Below, piece after piece: positions 34,206-45,547 of a DNA stretch of 64,000 bases; position 1 is the stretch's first letter; every line of letters starts with the position of its first letter. The DNA comes from Pogostemon cablin (lineage: Eukaryota; Streptophyta; Magnoliopsida; Lamiales; Lamiaceae). Both the position numbers and the translations under genes were made by a program. The notes under the pieces were generated by a model. It did no database searches and was not told the DNA's origin. It worked only from the letters and a program-made list of their open reading frames with translations. The stretch lies in assembly GCA_023678885.1 (NCBI GenBank), contig CM042982.1, positions 7,068,001 to 7,132,000 on the forward strand, in the 5' to 3' direction.

Positions 34206-35964
34206 ACTCATAAAATAAAAAAAAGTAGGTAAGATATATTTTCTTCTTCTTGTGTTAATATTTACATTTTTCATATTTATTTATTTTTTTTTTCTACCCA
34301 TACAAAACAATTGATAATGAAAGGAAAATACATAGTTTTGCAAAATTAGCCAGATAGTAACGCAAATGTACAATTCATAGTGTATGATTATGTAGTGGAA
34401 TTAGTGTCCAGATTCAATCTATGTAGATGGCTTAGTGGATAAAGCAAGAAATAGAAAATAGGACCCAGAGTGCAGTTGAAATTTTGTCGTACCGCCCTGA
34501 TTATTAATTTCAGAATGCAGACAACCATACACGTTATTGTTAATGTTAGAAAACAATGACATATGTTTCTCTCCATCTAATAAGATAAGAGCGAGTCTCT
34601 TGTGGGGTACAAGAATTTAGATTCGTGTCCCTTTACAATTTAATCTCCTTAACAATATATAGACTTAAATAAGATAGGGAGGAGAAGAGTTGTGTTCACA
34701 TGTAGACACGAACTATGTCCCCATGTCCTCAGGGGGCGCAGGAGCTTTTGCAATAAGATAAACCTTCTCTAAATTATCACATAAAATAGAAATACATATA
34801 GATTGTGTGCTCATTTCTCCCTCTGTACCATTACAAAATTCATAGTAACTATATATGTACTCACAATATGAGAATAGTTATTTTTAGATTAGTTTCGTTG
34901 GAAAAAAATGGTTTAAAATTAAATAATTATATGATCGATCTTTGTTTTCGTGTAGATGATCATGGATTATTATTTTTTTACAAAATCTACCATGTGCGAG
35001 TGAGAATTTGATGCACAAAGTAGAATAACATTTGGGGTTATATTTATTTTGAACATTATAATCTTATATTGAATAATGAAAATTTATGCAAGTCATTTAT
35101 AGTGATGACAACAAAATGAGTATTTCCCGATATTTATTCTATTTGAATTTTATTAGAATGTGTTAAGAGTAATGTAAACGAGTTTAGACTGGATATAAGT
35201 AGATCAAAAAATCACATTAAAGTTTCGAACAAATACAAATATTTGTATCGGTTATCAAAAAATACCCATTTACATACCCCTCCGTATCACGTATTCATTC
35301 TCATTTATACGGGCATAAAGATTAAAAAATATTATTTTTAAATATAAAATATAAGAAAAAATAGGGGTAAATTGATAATTTTAAGAAAAAATAAAGTTAT
35401 TGGGAATAATGATTAATATAAAAAATAAATAAAGTTGTTGAAATTAATAAATAAAATGTAAAAAATAAATAAGATTTATATTGTACTTTTTCTATCGATA
35501 GAACATGCATAAATACCTATAACATTTTAAAATGAGAGATGTGACTGATAGAAAGGGAGTATAGATTATGTAAAGATTTCAATATATATAGAGAAAGTGA
35601 GGCTATTTGCACCCCTAAAATTACTAAATGTACCCTCTTCAAGATATTTAACTTTAAAATATCTACAAATAATATGACTAAAATACTCTTATAAAAATCA
35701 TATTATTACTAAATATATGCATCATAATAACTAAGTATACCCCATACATTCAAACCTAGGTGAAACTGTAAAATTTGATCTATACACGTATCCTGTTACA
35801 TTCAAGGATTAGTACATCTAATTATAAAATCCAAGATGAAACCTATATCAGCAATATGAAATCGATAACTAAACAATTATTAACCCTATATTTCCACTTT
35901 CTTAATTAAAAAATAAAAAAGAAAGAAAAAAATTACATTATATAGAAAACTAATTGCAGGCTCT
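34206..35964. other. AT-rich DNA without recognisable gene
   Basis: Only short low-complexity open frames. 35597-35760 has phrases (CACCCCTAAAATTACTAAATG) that may be an old repeat, but no ends were resolved. Confidence 0.4.
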
Positions 35965-35972
35965 CACATAAT

Positions 35973-36540
35973 TAGGGATGGCAGTGGGGCGGGGTAGGCC
36001 GGGTATCTAGGTGGCCCGCCCCACCCTGCGCTCCTATCCCCCCTCCCTGTGTCCCGCTTTGGGACAGCTATTGAGGACTCATGCCCCGCTTTTATGTGGC
36101 GTAGATCCGCCCAGTCCCATTTTTTTTAAATCATTTTTTGATAAATTGTAATACATTCAAATATAAAATTTTAAATTAAAATAAAATAAATTAAATTTAA
36201 ATATTAAATTAAATAATTAAACTTTATTTTCATTTTTAAAATTTTTTATTACATTATATATTTAAATATATATATATATATAATATTGTAATAAAATATT
36301 TTGTAATAGTTATATATAATTACCATATATGGTTTCTTTTATTTAAATTATATAAAAATATATGTATAATATTTAATATATATCAACAAATTATATTATA
36401 TAATAAATATTTTAAATAAAAAATTTTAATATTTTAATACGTGCCGGGATTGGACGAGGCTAGGATCCAGACCCGAACTGACCCGTGCACGGGGCTGGGC
36501 AGAGCGGGCCGAGAGCGGCCAGACCAAATTGTCATCCCTA
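35973..36540. mobile_element. hAT-like non-autonomous element, 568 bp
   Basis: Ends TAGGGATGGCAGTGGGG and reversed TAGGGATGACAATTTGG; flanks CACATAAT (35965-35972) and CGCATAAT (36541-36548) match at 7 of 8. Both ends are GC-rich (GGGGCGGGG, CGGGCCGAGAGC) around an AT-rich core, as in the other two elements at 39179 and 39935. No transposase. Confidence 0.75.
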
Positions 36541-37495
36541 CGCATAATACAGAATGACTTTTGTCACTCTTAATTACATGGAAGATCTCACCATTAACAA
36601 CAGACAAAGCAAAAAAGCACGGTTGGTTTATGCTATAACAATTTTATTTCTAATTAGTTTAATTCTTTATGTTTCATAATAGTTACTTTATTTCTTTGTT
36701 TTCGTGCTTGAGGAATTTAATTATTGGGATTATCATGATTGAATTCTAAAATAACTCATTATATATTATGCTTTGATGTAATCGTTTTTTCATTTCATAA
36801 TTTTTATTTTATAGATTGAAGGAACTAGAGTTTTATTTTTATATTTAGAAATGATCCTTTGTTGAATCTTCATAAATGATTGAAAGGGTCATAAATGGGG
36901 TATGTATGTATGTATGATATAATAAATGTTTTTTTAATTTTTTGTTTTGAGTATATTTAGTAATTTTGAGATATGAATGATAATTTAGGGTTAATTATAT
37001 CTCATTAATTATAAATATTTTAATTATATTATTTTTGGGACGCGTTTAACAAATTTGGAGTATAAATAGTTTAGAGAAATCACAAAGAGTATTACAAAAT
37101 GTGAAAGGGATTACCCCACTTTTTATATTCCCCCTAATTGTAATTAGTGGTGGTGGTGTTACCACGAGAGGAAAGAATATTCTTTGGACATTCTATAAAC
37201 ATCTATTTCAATTTCATTACAATAATTGATTAAATAATTTGCATATTAAACAAAAAAAATATTGAGTGAGTGAATCAAAATCTACCCCCATAATAGTTGA
37301 GGATGCTGGGTTAGGGACCACTGAATCCCCAACATTATGGCTTATTTTTATGTTATAAAACTTGTGCATGGTAATTCGTTTTTTAAGAAAAGTATTTTTA
37401 CTTTTATTTATAGATCATCGCCTATTTTATTATCTAATTTGAGTGTAATAACGTATTATGTTTTTCATTTTGAGCTGTTGTTTACATTTTTTTTT

Positions 37496-37677
37496 TCATG
37501 TTGGGCCCACATAAAACTATTAATTATTTCATGTAGGACCACGCACAATACTAATACAAGTATCTATTTTACATTAAATATTATTTCACTCACCTCACTA
37601 CACATTAAAATATTATATCACTTAATTTCGTGTAAAAAATAAACATCAACGTTAACACAAGATGGAGGGAGTATGTT
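37496..37677. mobile_element. Stowaway-like remnant
   Basis: Ends in GATGGAGGGAGTA (37662-37674), a Stowaway terminus. The body (ACTAATACAAGTATC, ACATTAAATATTAT, GTTAACACAAGATGG) is repeated in diverged form at 33700-33841. The left end is not resolved. Confidence 0.5.
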
Positions 37678-38026
37678 TTTTTTTTTTTTTCATAATAAGA
37701 GTATTATTATTATATTATTATTTTAATCTTTCTCATAGAACTCATTATTAGTTTCAAATAAAATTTATTCATTTTTATTATATATATTGCATAATTATTC
37801 ATTTATTAAATTTGTAAGAGAATTTTATATTACTACTAAGTATAATATTTTAAATTTAGATTTTTAATATAATCAACTCATTAAGTTTATTAAGAATTTT
37901 TTTTAAAGAAGTAAACTAATCATGAGTGAAATAATATGACCAAGATAACATATTTAAATGAATCGAAAGTATGATTATTTTATCATTCAAGTGTCACCAG
38001 ACATTAGTATACGTATGGAAATTTAT

Positions 38027-38303
38027 GGCTAAAACTTGCGTGTTTCGGAGATATTGTCCCCAAATCACGTATTTTTTGAAGTTATATTTTTTAGTATTAA
38101 ATGGTATACTCTTTAATATAAGAATATGTACCCTTTATTTCCTGAGAAAGAATTAATTTTTTAATCAAACATTTATACTATTTATATTTTCAAAATGAAA
38201 AAATTATACCCTTATATAAAATTAAAATATAGTACTCCATACTTTTTAAATAAAATGTTATACCCATACACACCTTGTCCAGCCGGGAACATAAAAGACC
38301 AAC
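38027..38303. mobile_element. Member of the 22847-type Mutator-like repeat family
   Basis: Starts GGCTAAAACTTGCGTG, like the copy at 33965, and shares TTTAGTATTAAATGGTA and ATGTACCCTTTATTTCCTGA. Diverged; no target duplication found. Confidence 0.5.
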
Positions 38304-38694
38304 ACAAATTTAAATCTAATTAAATTAATAAAACTTGTGTACTTTAATTAAAGTATAATTTTCCAAGATATTTGGAAATTTAAAGTTTCTTATTTTGAGC
38401 CCAGACGTTCAAAAATTTTCAGAGTACGTTTCATCACTAGCTTTCTGGACTTGCTCTCCTAATGAAAATGTATCATTTGCATACTATAATTATAAATTAT
38501 AGAGGAACCTTCATCTTATCTCTTTTCAATTTTCCAGCTTAAAAAATGTCATTCCCAGCTGCTCTAAAGACCATAGAATTCAAAGCTTCTGCCACAATAA
38601 AAATTAAGAATAGGTATAATGGGTCACCTTATCTCAAATTGTATTTCAACTTGAACTCATCAGATCCGCTCCTATTAACTAAAACTATAGGACA

Positions 38695-39075
38695 AAGCCG
38701 AGCTCTGTCCTGTCGAGGGCTGGCATGCCTTGCGAGCTCTCTTTGCCAAAACCGAGCTATGACCTGCCTTGCGAGCTCTCTTTGCCAAAACCGAGCTCTG
38801 ACCTGCCTTGCGACCTCTCCTTGCCAAATTCGAGCTCTGTCCTGCCGAGGTCTGGCCTGCCTTGCGAGCTCTCCTCGCAAAAGCCGAGCTCTAGCCTGCC
38901 TTGCGAGCTCTTCTTCCCGAAGTCGAGTTCTGTCCTGTCAAGCTCCTTTTTTCCAAAGCCGAGCTCTGTCCTACTGAGGTCATCCTGCCAAAATCGAGCT
39001 CTGCCCTGCCGAGGTCATTCTGCCAAGTCGAGCTCTGTCCTGTCGAAGCTGAGCTCTGTCTTACCGAGGTCTATC
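38695..39075. repeat. Degenerate GAGCTC-rich minisatellite, unit about 36 bp
   Basis: About a dozen diverged units built on GAGCTCTG-CCTGCC, TTGCGAGCTCTC and TTGCCAAAACC phrases. The clearest two adjacent units (about 38733-38804) are 36 bp long. Because the unit is a multiple of three, two + frames and one - frame stay open through much of the array; the predicted peptides (CLASSLCQNRAL-type repeats) are by-products, not a recognised protein. Confidence 0.75.
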
Positions 39076-39178
39076 CATCTGTGGTCTACTAGAGCTGGAG
39101 TCTTTAGGAAGGCTGATAAATGACCTGTCACGTCAGAGACCACCTCCTTGTCAGACTTTCCCACTGCTCAATGTATAG

Positions 39179-39699
39179 TAGGGGTGTCAATTTGGGCCCA
39201 TATCTGCCCCAAACTGAAAATGGGGCTGGTCACCCCCAGACCCGTTTCATAACGGGTTTGGGTATTGCTTTTGGACCCGCGGGTACCCTACCCGCCCCGC
39301 CAGTACTACATATAAATTATTTATTTATTTATTTATTTGTATAATCATTTAAAATTCTATACTTTACTACTAATTTTATGATTATTATTATTATTATTTG
39401 AATTTTATTTTTATTTTTTTGACATAATTATCATTTGAAGCTATGAAGAATAATGAAGTGAGTGAGAGTTAGTCGTTTATGATAAGAGAGTAATTAAAAT
39501 TCCAACCAAATAAGTTTTTAAAAAAATTAAAAAAAATTAAAAAAAAGGACAGTGGGGCGGGGCGGACCCGCCCCATTTGGGTCTGGGTCTTCTGATGCTG
39601 AAAAATAAGACTCGTGAGGGTCCGGGACAAGCAATGTTAAAATGGGTCGGGTTCGGGTAGTGTAGTACCCGCCTCAGACCCGACTCGTTGACATCCCTA
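39179..39699. mobile_element. hAT-like non-autonomous element, 521 bp, perfect 8-bp TSD
   Basis: Target duplication ATGTATAG at 39171-39178 and 39700-39707. Ends TAGGGGTGTCAATTTGGGC and reversed TAGGGATGTCAACGAG. GC-rich subterminal blocks (GGACCCGCGGGTACCC; GGGGCGGACCCGCCCC) surround an AT-rich core. No open frame belongs to it. Confidence 0.88.
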
Positions 39700-39707
39700 A
39701 TGTATAG

Positions 39708-39926
39708 CTACATGCTTTCCCATCTCCTAAAGTAAGCTTTCACATCTCCCAAACCAAGAGCATTTAATGCCTGCAGGCTACAAGCCTAGAGCATTTAATG
39801 TTAAAGTAATAACCTCATGACCTATAACCCTTGTATAAATAGTGAGCTCTCCCGAGGCATCTGGATCATCATCTTCACCCTCACCACCTTATGCACTTTC
39901 ATCTTCATCACCATCAATACTTACCC
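39708..39926 (+). other. Possible LTR remnant with TATA box, host of the hAT insertions
   Basis: It contains TATAAATA at 39834-39841 followed by GTGAGCTCTCCC and CATCATCTTCACC, a layout typical of LTR promoters. The sequence continues beyond the next hAT element at 40707 (CTTCTCCTTACTG...). Partner LTR and ends were not found, so this is a suggestion only. Confidence 0.35.
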
Positions 39927-39934
39927 AGTGCACC

Positions 39935-40698
39935 TAGGGGTGGTTATTTTTTGGGTTTTAAAATGCATTATCCGAATCCGAACCTGAACCGATATTTTAA
40001 GTACACGATATTTCAGGTACCCGATCGGGTAATCCAAAATATTTTTTTTTATTTTTTATTTTAGAAAATTCTTCCTATATTTTCATGTGATAAAATTATT
40101 ATTACATTTTGTCATCCTTATATATTGTTACTCTCAACAAATTTAATATTTATCATCCTTAAAGTAAATTTATTAAAAAAAATTAATTAATGATAATATT
40201 ATAAGTAATATAAGAATAATAATAATTGTGTCAAACAATATATTAAAATGTGATTTAATGAAATTTAAATATATTTTTAAGATGTATTATATTATAAATT
40301 TAGTAAATTGTTGTATAAAACTCTTTAAAAAAAATAATTTCTTTATTATTTCATATAATATATGAATAAACGGAGATTGAGATTTCTTCACTAATTCTTA
40401 AATGAATGTGTGGCGTGAACCGATGATTGGAAAATGGAGATTGAATAATAGAAACCTACTTAATATTAGTATATATTATTATGTTATATATAATAGAAAT
40501 AAAAAAATAAAAAATTTTAAAAAAAATCGTGCAACCCGATCGAGTAATTAGGGTAATTTTCAAAATTCGATACCCGATCCGATAATTAACAAACAGGTTC
40601 GAGTAAACCCGAAATTACCAAAAAAACCAAAATTTTCGGATATTTTTTTTCGGATCGATTTGGGTACTCGAAACACGAAAAAAAAATGCCCACCCCTA
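39935..40698. mobile_element. hAT-like non-autonomous element, 764 bp, perfect 8-bp TSD
   Basis: Target duplication AGTGCACC at 39927-39934 and 40699-40706. Ends TAGGGGTGGTTATTTTTTGG and reversed TAGGGGTGGGCATTTTTT. Subterminal CCCGATCGGGTAA and CCCGATCGAGTAA phrases are inverted relative to each other. Non-coding. Confidence 0.88.
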
Positions 40699-41092
40699 AG
40701 TGCACCTTCTCCTTACTGTAAAGGAGAGAATCATCTCCTACAACATACAAGAAAAAAAAGAGAGAAACAAACTCTCTACTTTAACTCCCATATGTGGTAG
40801 AAATTCTTGAGTATTTTTTTCCATGCTTTCTCCATATTATATTTGATTAGTCCGATTAAACCATATAACAGCCACATTAAACACTCATCTCATCCATTAA
40901 AAATCGACTATCAACATTCTATTGCAAATTAATACTTAACTTCGAGAAATTGAAAAAAAATCACCTTTAAGTATTGTTGTAAAACGTACACAATTTTTCA
41001 AAAAAGAACACTACTTTTAATTACAAATTAAGTGCGTTTTGCAACGATACTTAAATGTGATTTTTTTTAATTAACCCATATATATGAAATAC

Positions 41093-41094
<2 letters not shown>

Positions 41095-41148
<54 letters not shown>
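41095..41148. repeat. (TA)27 microsatellite
   Basis: Uninterrupted TA run of 54 bp. Confidence 0.97.
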
Positions 41149-41151
<3 letters not shown>

Positions 41152-41587
41152 GGGTATCCGGGGTATTGAGTATTGAGGCACTAGTATTAGCTGTCTCAAA
41201 TTCTAATGGAATTTTATTTAACTATTCGTATCCATCTCAAACCCGTTATAATTATTCGTACTTGTTCTATTAGGATTTGAATAGGCCGGATATTCAAAAT
41301 TATTCATTTGTTGTCGCTCTAAATTAGTATGAGTTTTTTTTTTTAAATAAATAAGGTTTACGAGAGATGAAAAGTTATTTTATTTTTATTTTTTATTTTA
41401 TTATTATTTTTTTAGGGTGGAAGCTTTCATAAAACGAAACAAAATTGAAAAGGATGAAAATAAAATATTTTTCTAAATTTTCAAAAGATGAAAATATCAA
41501 AATATAGACTAGTTTATTCTTGAGTCTGTTTCCGCGCTAAAGTTTCCCAATTTCTCATCCCCAATTCCCATTTTCAAATTCTCAGCT

Positions 41588-44500
41588 ATGGATATCTCAA
41601 CTTGCCCTATTTGTAATTTAAGCATTCCATTACTCGAATTACAGAGGTAATCCTTGCTCGCTTGTATCTTCATACATGTTCATGTGTTTTTCCCCTTAGA
41701 TTGTGTTTGTTTTTTTGTTCATTTCAAGTCTCATTATTTCTGTAGACATGCGAATGACCATTTCTCTGATGAAAATGAGGACGCAGATTTCGAATTCGCA
41801 TTGAGACTCTCTCTTATTCCGTCTAGTCCACCTCGACCTGTATGTTGTATACCTATAGATTTTTATTCGTTGTTTTTGCTTGCACTTGTTTAATTTTTGC
41901 ACTTGTTTAATTTCTTGTTTTTGCGGATTTGTTATGGATCTCCCCTTATGGGATATCTTCTACTTGGTATTGAGATTTGAGAACTTTTTGCTATTGTAGA
42001 ATTCTCACAATCCGAATCCGTGTTGATATTTCTAGCAGTTTGGAGTGCTTATTATAAATACTTGAGATCAACTGTTTTCACTCAACACTATCGATTGTTT
42101 GAATGCTTTGGTTATCCGTATATTCATTATTGATTTTTGTATGCAGGTTGAAGATTGCAGGCCCGATTTTTGGGGTAGCCACGAAAGTAGTTCTTCTAGT
42201 TATGATGCTAAGGCAAATACAACTGGAGGCAACAGCAATGATGAAAAGTGTGTTTCATTAATTTGTTCACAGAGAAAAGAGAAGTTCTACGCAGTTAATG
42301 ATGGTTTGATGGCTTTGTTGAAAAAATGTTTGGAATTAGAATCGGAATCCTCAACTAGTATATTGTGTGGACATATTGACCATTTTGGGAGCTTAAAGTC
42401 ATGGGATGTAGGTTGGGGATGCGGGTGGCGTAATATTCAAATGCTTAGCTCTCACTTGATTAGACAACGAAGAGAAGCAAGAGAAGTGCTTTATGGTGGT
42501 TCTGGATTCGTACCGGATATTGGATCACTTCAACAATGGCTTGAACTTGCTTGGGCAAAAGGTTATGATATTCCTGGATCATATGAATTTGATCAGAAAA
42601 TTTATGGCAAGAGAGGTTGGATTGGAACTACAGAATGTGCTGCACTATTTCGTTCCTTTGGTCTACATGCCAAAATAGTGGATTTTTCCAATAAAGAATT
42701 CGAACTGGCTTCTTCAGATGTTCAGCTAGGCTTTAAGAAGAGGAAAAATTCGCAGGTTTATGGACCCATGGACACCTTTCTCTCGACAGGGAAGCTAGAC
42801 ATGTCTCGAACTAATTCCCGTGTCAAAGAAAATTATAGACATTCTAGTGTTTCGTCTGAGGATGTTAGAGGTCATCAAGTTCTTAGTGAGTGGGTTTGGA
42901 ATTACTTTACTAGCAACAATACCAACAAATTGGGCAGTAATCGTGTTGTTATTAGTGATAAAACGTAAGTAAATCACTGCGTTGTGCTTATTGTCCTTAT
43001 GTTCTGAACAGGAAATTTCCATTTTTGTATCAGGAACTTTTTCTTCTTCAATTATGAGTTCTCTATCTTAACATACTTTTGATATTTTCTAACAGGCCGT
43101 TGTACTTCCAACATGATGGCCATTCGAGAACCATTGTTGGAATTCAATCTAAGTATCACAAGAATGGGAAGCAGCAATACAACTTACTAATTCTGGATCC
43201 TACTGAGGTAAGAACATTCTTTTGCATTTATAATATGGACATATGGAAAATTTTCTTAGTCCTTATAGAAAAACACACATCTATTTATCTTCCAACATGA
43301 TTTTTGCATACATGTTGCTAAGTGAAATATGGTATGCTGCGCTTCTCTAAATGAAGGAAGTGCAAACTCTATCCCTTATCAGCTTACATATTTGGAAATC
43401 ACTTTCTAAGTTTATGTACTGCCTACTGGTTTCCCTTTTCAATACACACACAGACACACACAATGTGCTTGTGCATGTGTGTCTGTGGACAAAGTAGTAC
43501 TAATAGTGTTAGGTGTTGTTGGAGTCAGTCTTCTGCCGAGAGGCCATGTTGTGGACACTAAATTTTTCCCTGGCTTAGTTTCATCTTTGTGAAGAGCACT
43601 AAGGAAATGTAAGCTTTAGGTTTCTTGAGCATGATATTTTCTGAATTCTGATGCTTGTTTGTTTCCCTTGCATCACACACCCACATGGCAGTGGTCTGGT
43701 CTGAACAGAGTCAAGTATTTCATAACAAATTATTGAACTTGGAAATCAACAAATCAAATGCCTGTGTATGTCGATCAAAAGATAGACCTGCATGCGAAGC
43801 CACTTTAGAACTTGCCTGATACTCAGTGTAGTTGAGTAGATATAACTGCCTTACCTTAAGTAACACCATATGGTCCTATTTTGCTTCTTTTCATTTAACA
43901 TTGCTCTATGACTCTGTCATTGTTTCAACATAAGTCCTATGGGCAGAAATTAGCAGATATAAATGTAGTGCTTAGGATTTTTTGAAGGGTGATCTCCTTA
44001 ATGTTTCGTAAGCATAGTTTAATTAATCTCTGGGTGAGAGTAGAACAGTTGAGCTCAAGCTTTGCCAAATTTAGTGCGGGAATAGATATCAAGCTTGGGC
44101 TGTTAAGCAGAGTTGGATAAGTAAAATAATACGATGATTTATGTCTGAATTAGCTTGCAACAGGATTTGATTCAGTGCCAGCAGGTATAATGATCTTAGA
44201 CACTGACACATCAGATCAAATTCCTTCCTTTATTAGACCCAGCATTTTCTTCTAATTCTTATCATAAACCTGGTGTTCAATGCTTTATGTATACCAACAG
44301 TAAGAATATTTCCTAATTATTTACACAAAATTCTAGCCATGTTCACCTTCCACATCATTTCCTCCTAGAAAACATGGGCTCTGGAAAAATCTCTGAGGCA
44401 GAATGCTGGATGGCAAAAATTAATAAAGAAAGGTGTCCACACACTACAGAAGCTGCAATACCAGGTATGTTTCCCATTTTGCTGACAGTTTAGTTTCTCT

Positions 44501-44624
44501 TTGATTTTGACTTTTGGGCTATTTTTTGTCCTTGTTTCAGTTATGCTATATTGATCCTGGAATTGCGCAAGGGGAAGAGTTGGAGGAGCTGAAGACCTTA
44601 CATAGCATCCGTCACGAAATTTAG
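41588..44624 (+). CDS. ZUP1: Zinc-finger C78 peptidase (ZUFSP/ZUP1-type deubiquitinase), 420 aa
   Basis: Exons 41588-41646, 41746-41839, 42147-42964, 43096-43207, 44369-44464 and 44541-44624 (TAG) join in phase with GT-AG introns. N-terminus: MDISTCPICNLSIPLLELQR with C-x2-C and H-x3-H (HANDH), a ubiquitin-binding-type zinc finger. Catalytic domain: Cys143 in DVGWGCGWRNIQML, His333 in FQHDGHSRTIVG, Asp358 in LLILDP, plus GWIGTTECAALFRSFG; all triad residues of family C78 are present. Human ZUP1/ZUFSP is a K63-specific deubiquitinase linked to genome stability; the plant role is inferred. The plant UFSP proper lacks the zinc finger, so this is the ZUFSP branch. The frame is intact throughout, and the gene is convergent with the TMPIT-like gene. 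Confidence 0.92.
43447..43486. repeat. Short perfect hairpin in ZUP1 intron 4
   Basis: CACAGACACACA (with flanking CA repeats) is matched by TGTGTGTCTGTG about 15 bases downstream, giving a 12-bp stem. Derived from a CA/TG repeat; no conserved RNA suspected. Confidence 0.6.
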
Positions 44625-45114
44625 ACTGATCTTAAGGTTGGTGCCATCTTGGATGCATAGCTATATTTACCTAATTTTGACACTTCCACCCCTCATAAAT
44701 CCAAGTTCCTTATTATCAAAACATGGGTGTGCCTTCAGAATCAGCCATATAGAAGAGTTACAGCTGACTCCTTTCAATAGCCTCCTGTAGTGTAGATACA
44801 AGACCTTTTTTTTTTTTTTTGACAGATAGATACAAGACTTTTCGTCGAAATGGAGCATGGCTTATTTTCACTCTACGGACCTTTTTATGGGAACTCTTCA
44901 CTAACCGAACATGTATTGCACTTCTAATTCAGATTCCCCCCACCCCAACCCAAATTGAACTACATATATGGTCGAATTTAAGACTATTTTTACTTGATTA
45001 TTATATGGTGGCAATGATTTTATTTGTAGCAATTGAAGAACTAGTAGAGTTGCAATCGCCATGACTCAAGATTTCCTGCTCTAGACCTAACATAATCGAT
45101 TGAAAGAATGAAAA

Positions 45115-45115
<1 letters not shown>

Positions 45116-45147
<32 letters not shown>
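45116..45147. repeat. Homopolymer run of 32 G
   Basis: Uninterrupted G32 in the gap between the two convergent genes, closer to the TMPIT 3' end. It could form stacked G-quadruplexes. Its length is at the limit of what sequencing can report reliably. Confidence 0.8.
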
Positions 45148-45148
<1 letters not shown>

Positions 45149-45547
45149 CCTCCTGCGCCTTTAGAATTAAGAAATGCAGAATACATTTAATGATAATAAT
45201 AAGAACAAAAAGGAAATTGTTACGCAGGTTCAGAAACAAAAGATAAGTATGTCGTATACAACTAAGTTCAATTACAATCAGCAGAGTGGTTAAGAAAATG
45301 GAGTAAAATTTACAAGTAAAGCTCTCTTTGACCTAACATATCCCAAGTTCTACATCACTCATAAAACTAACAATCACTTCCACCCGATTCATAATGCACA
45401 AAAAACTAGCACAGCACGACACGATGAAATACAAACACAATTCACTTTCAACACGCTAAAACCTCAACAACAGCTCAAACATAAAGGTCAAAATTCTGTT
45501 GCAAGAGGTTAATTAAGGCCTCAAATATATAAGAGCCTTATTCTTAA

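Noticed and set aside
38629..38880. Arg/Gln/Ala-rich frame antisense to the minisatellite
   Set aside because: Open only because the repeat unit is a multiple of three; no known protein.
39120..39344. 74-codon frame crossing into the hAT-like element
   Set aside because: Spans the element boundary and its GC-rich end; no coding features.
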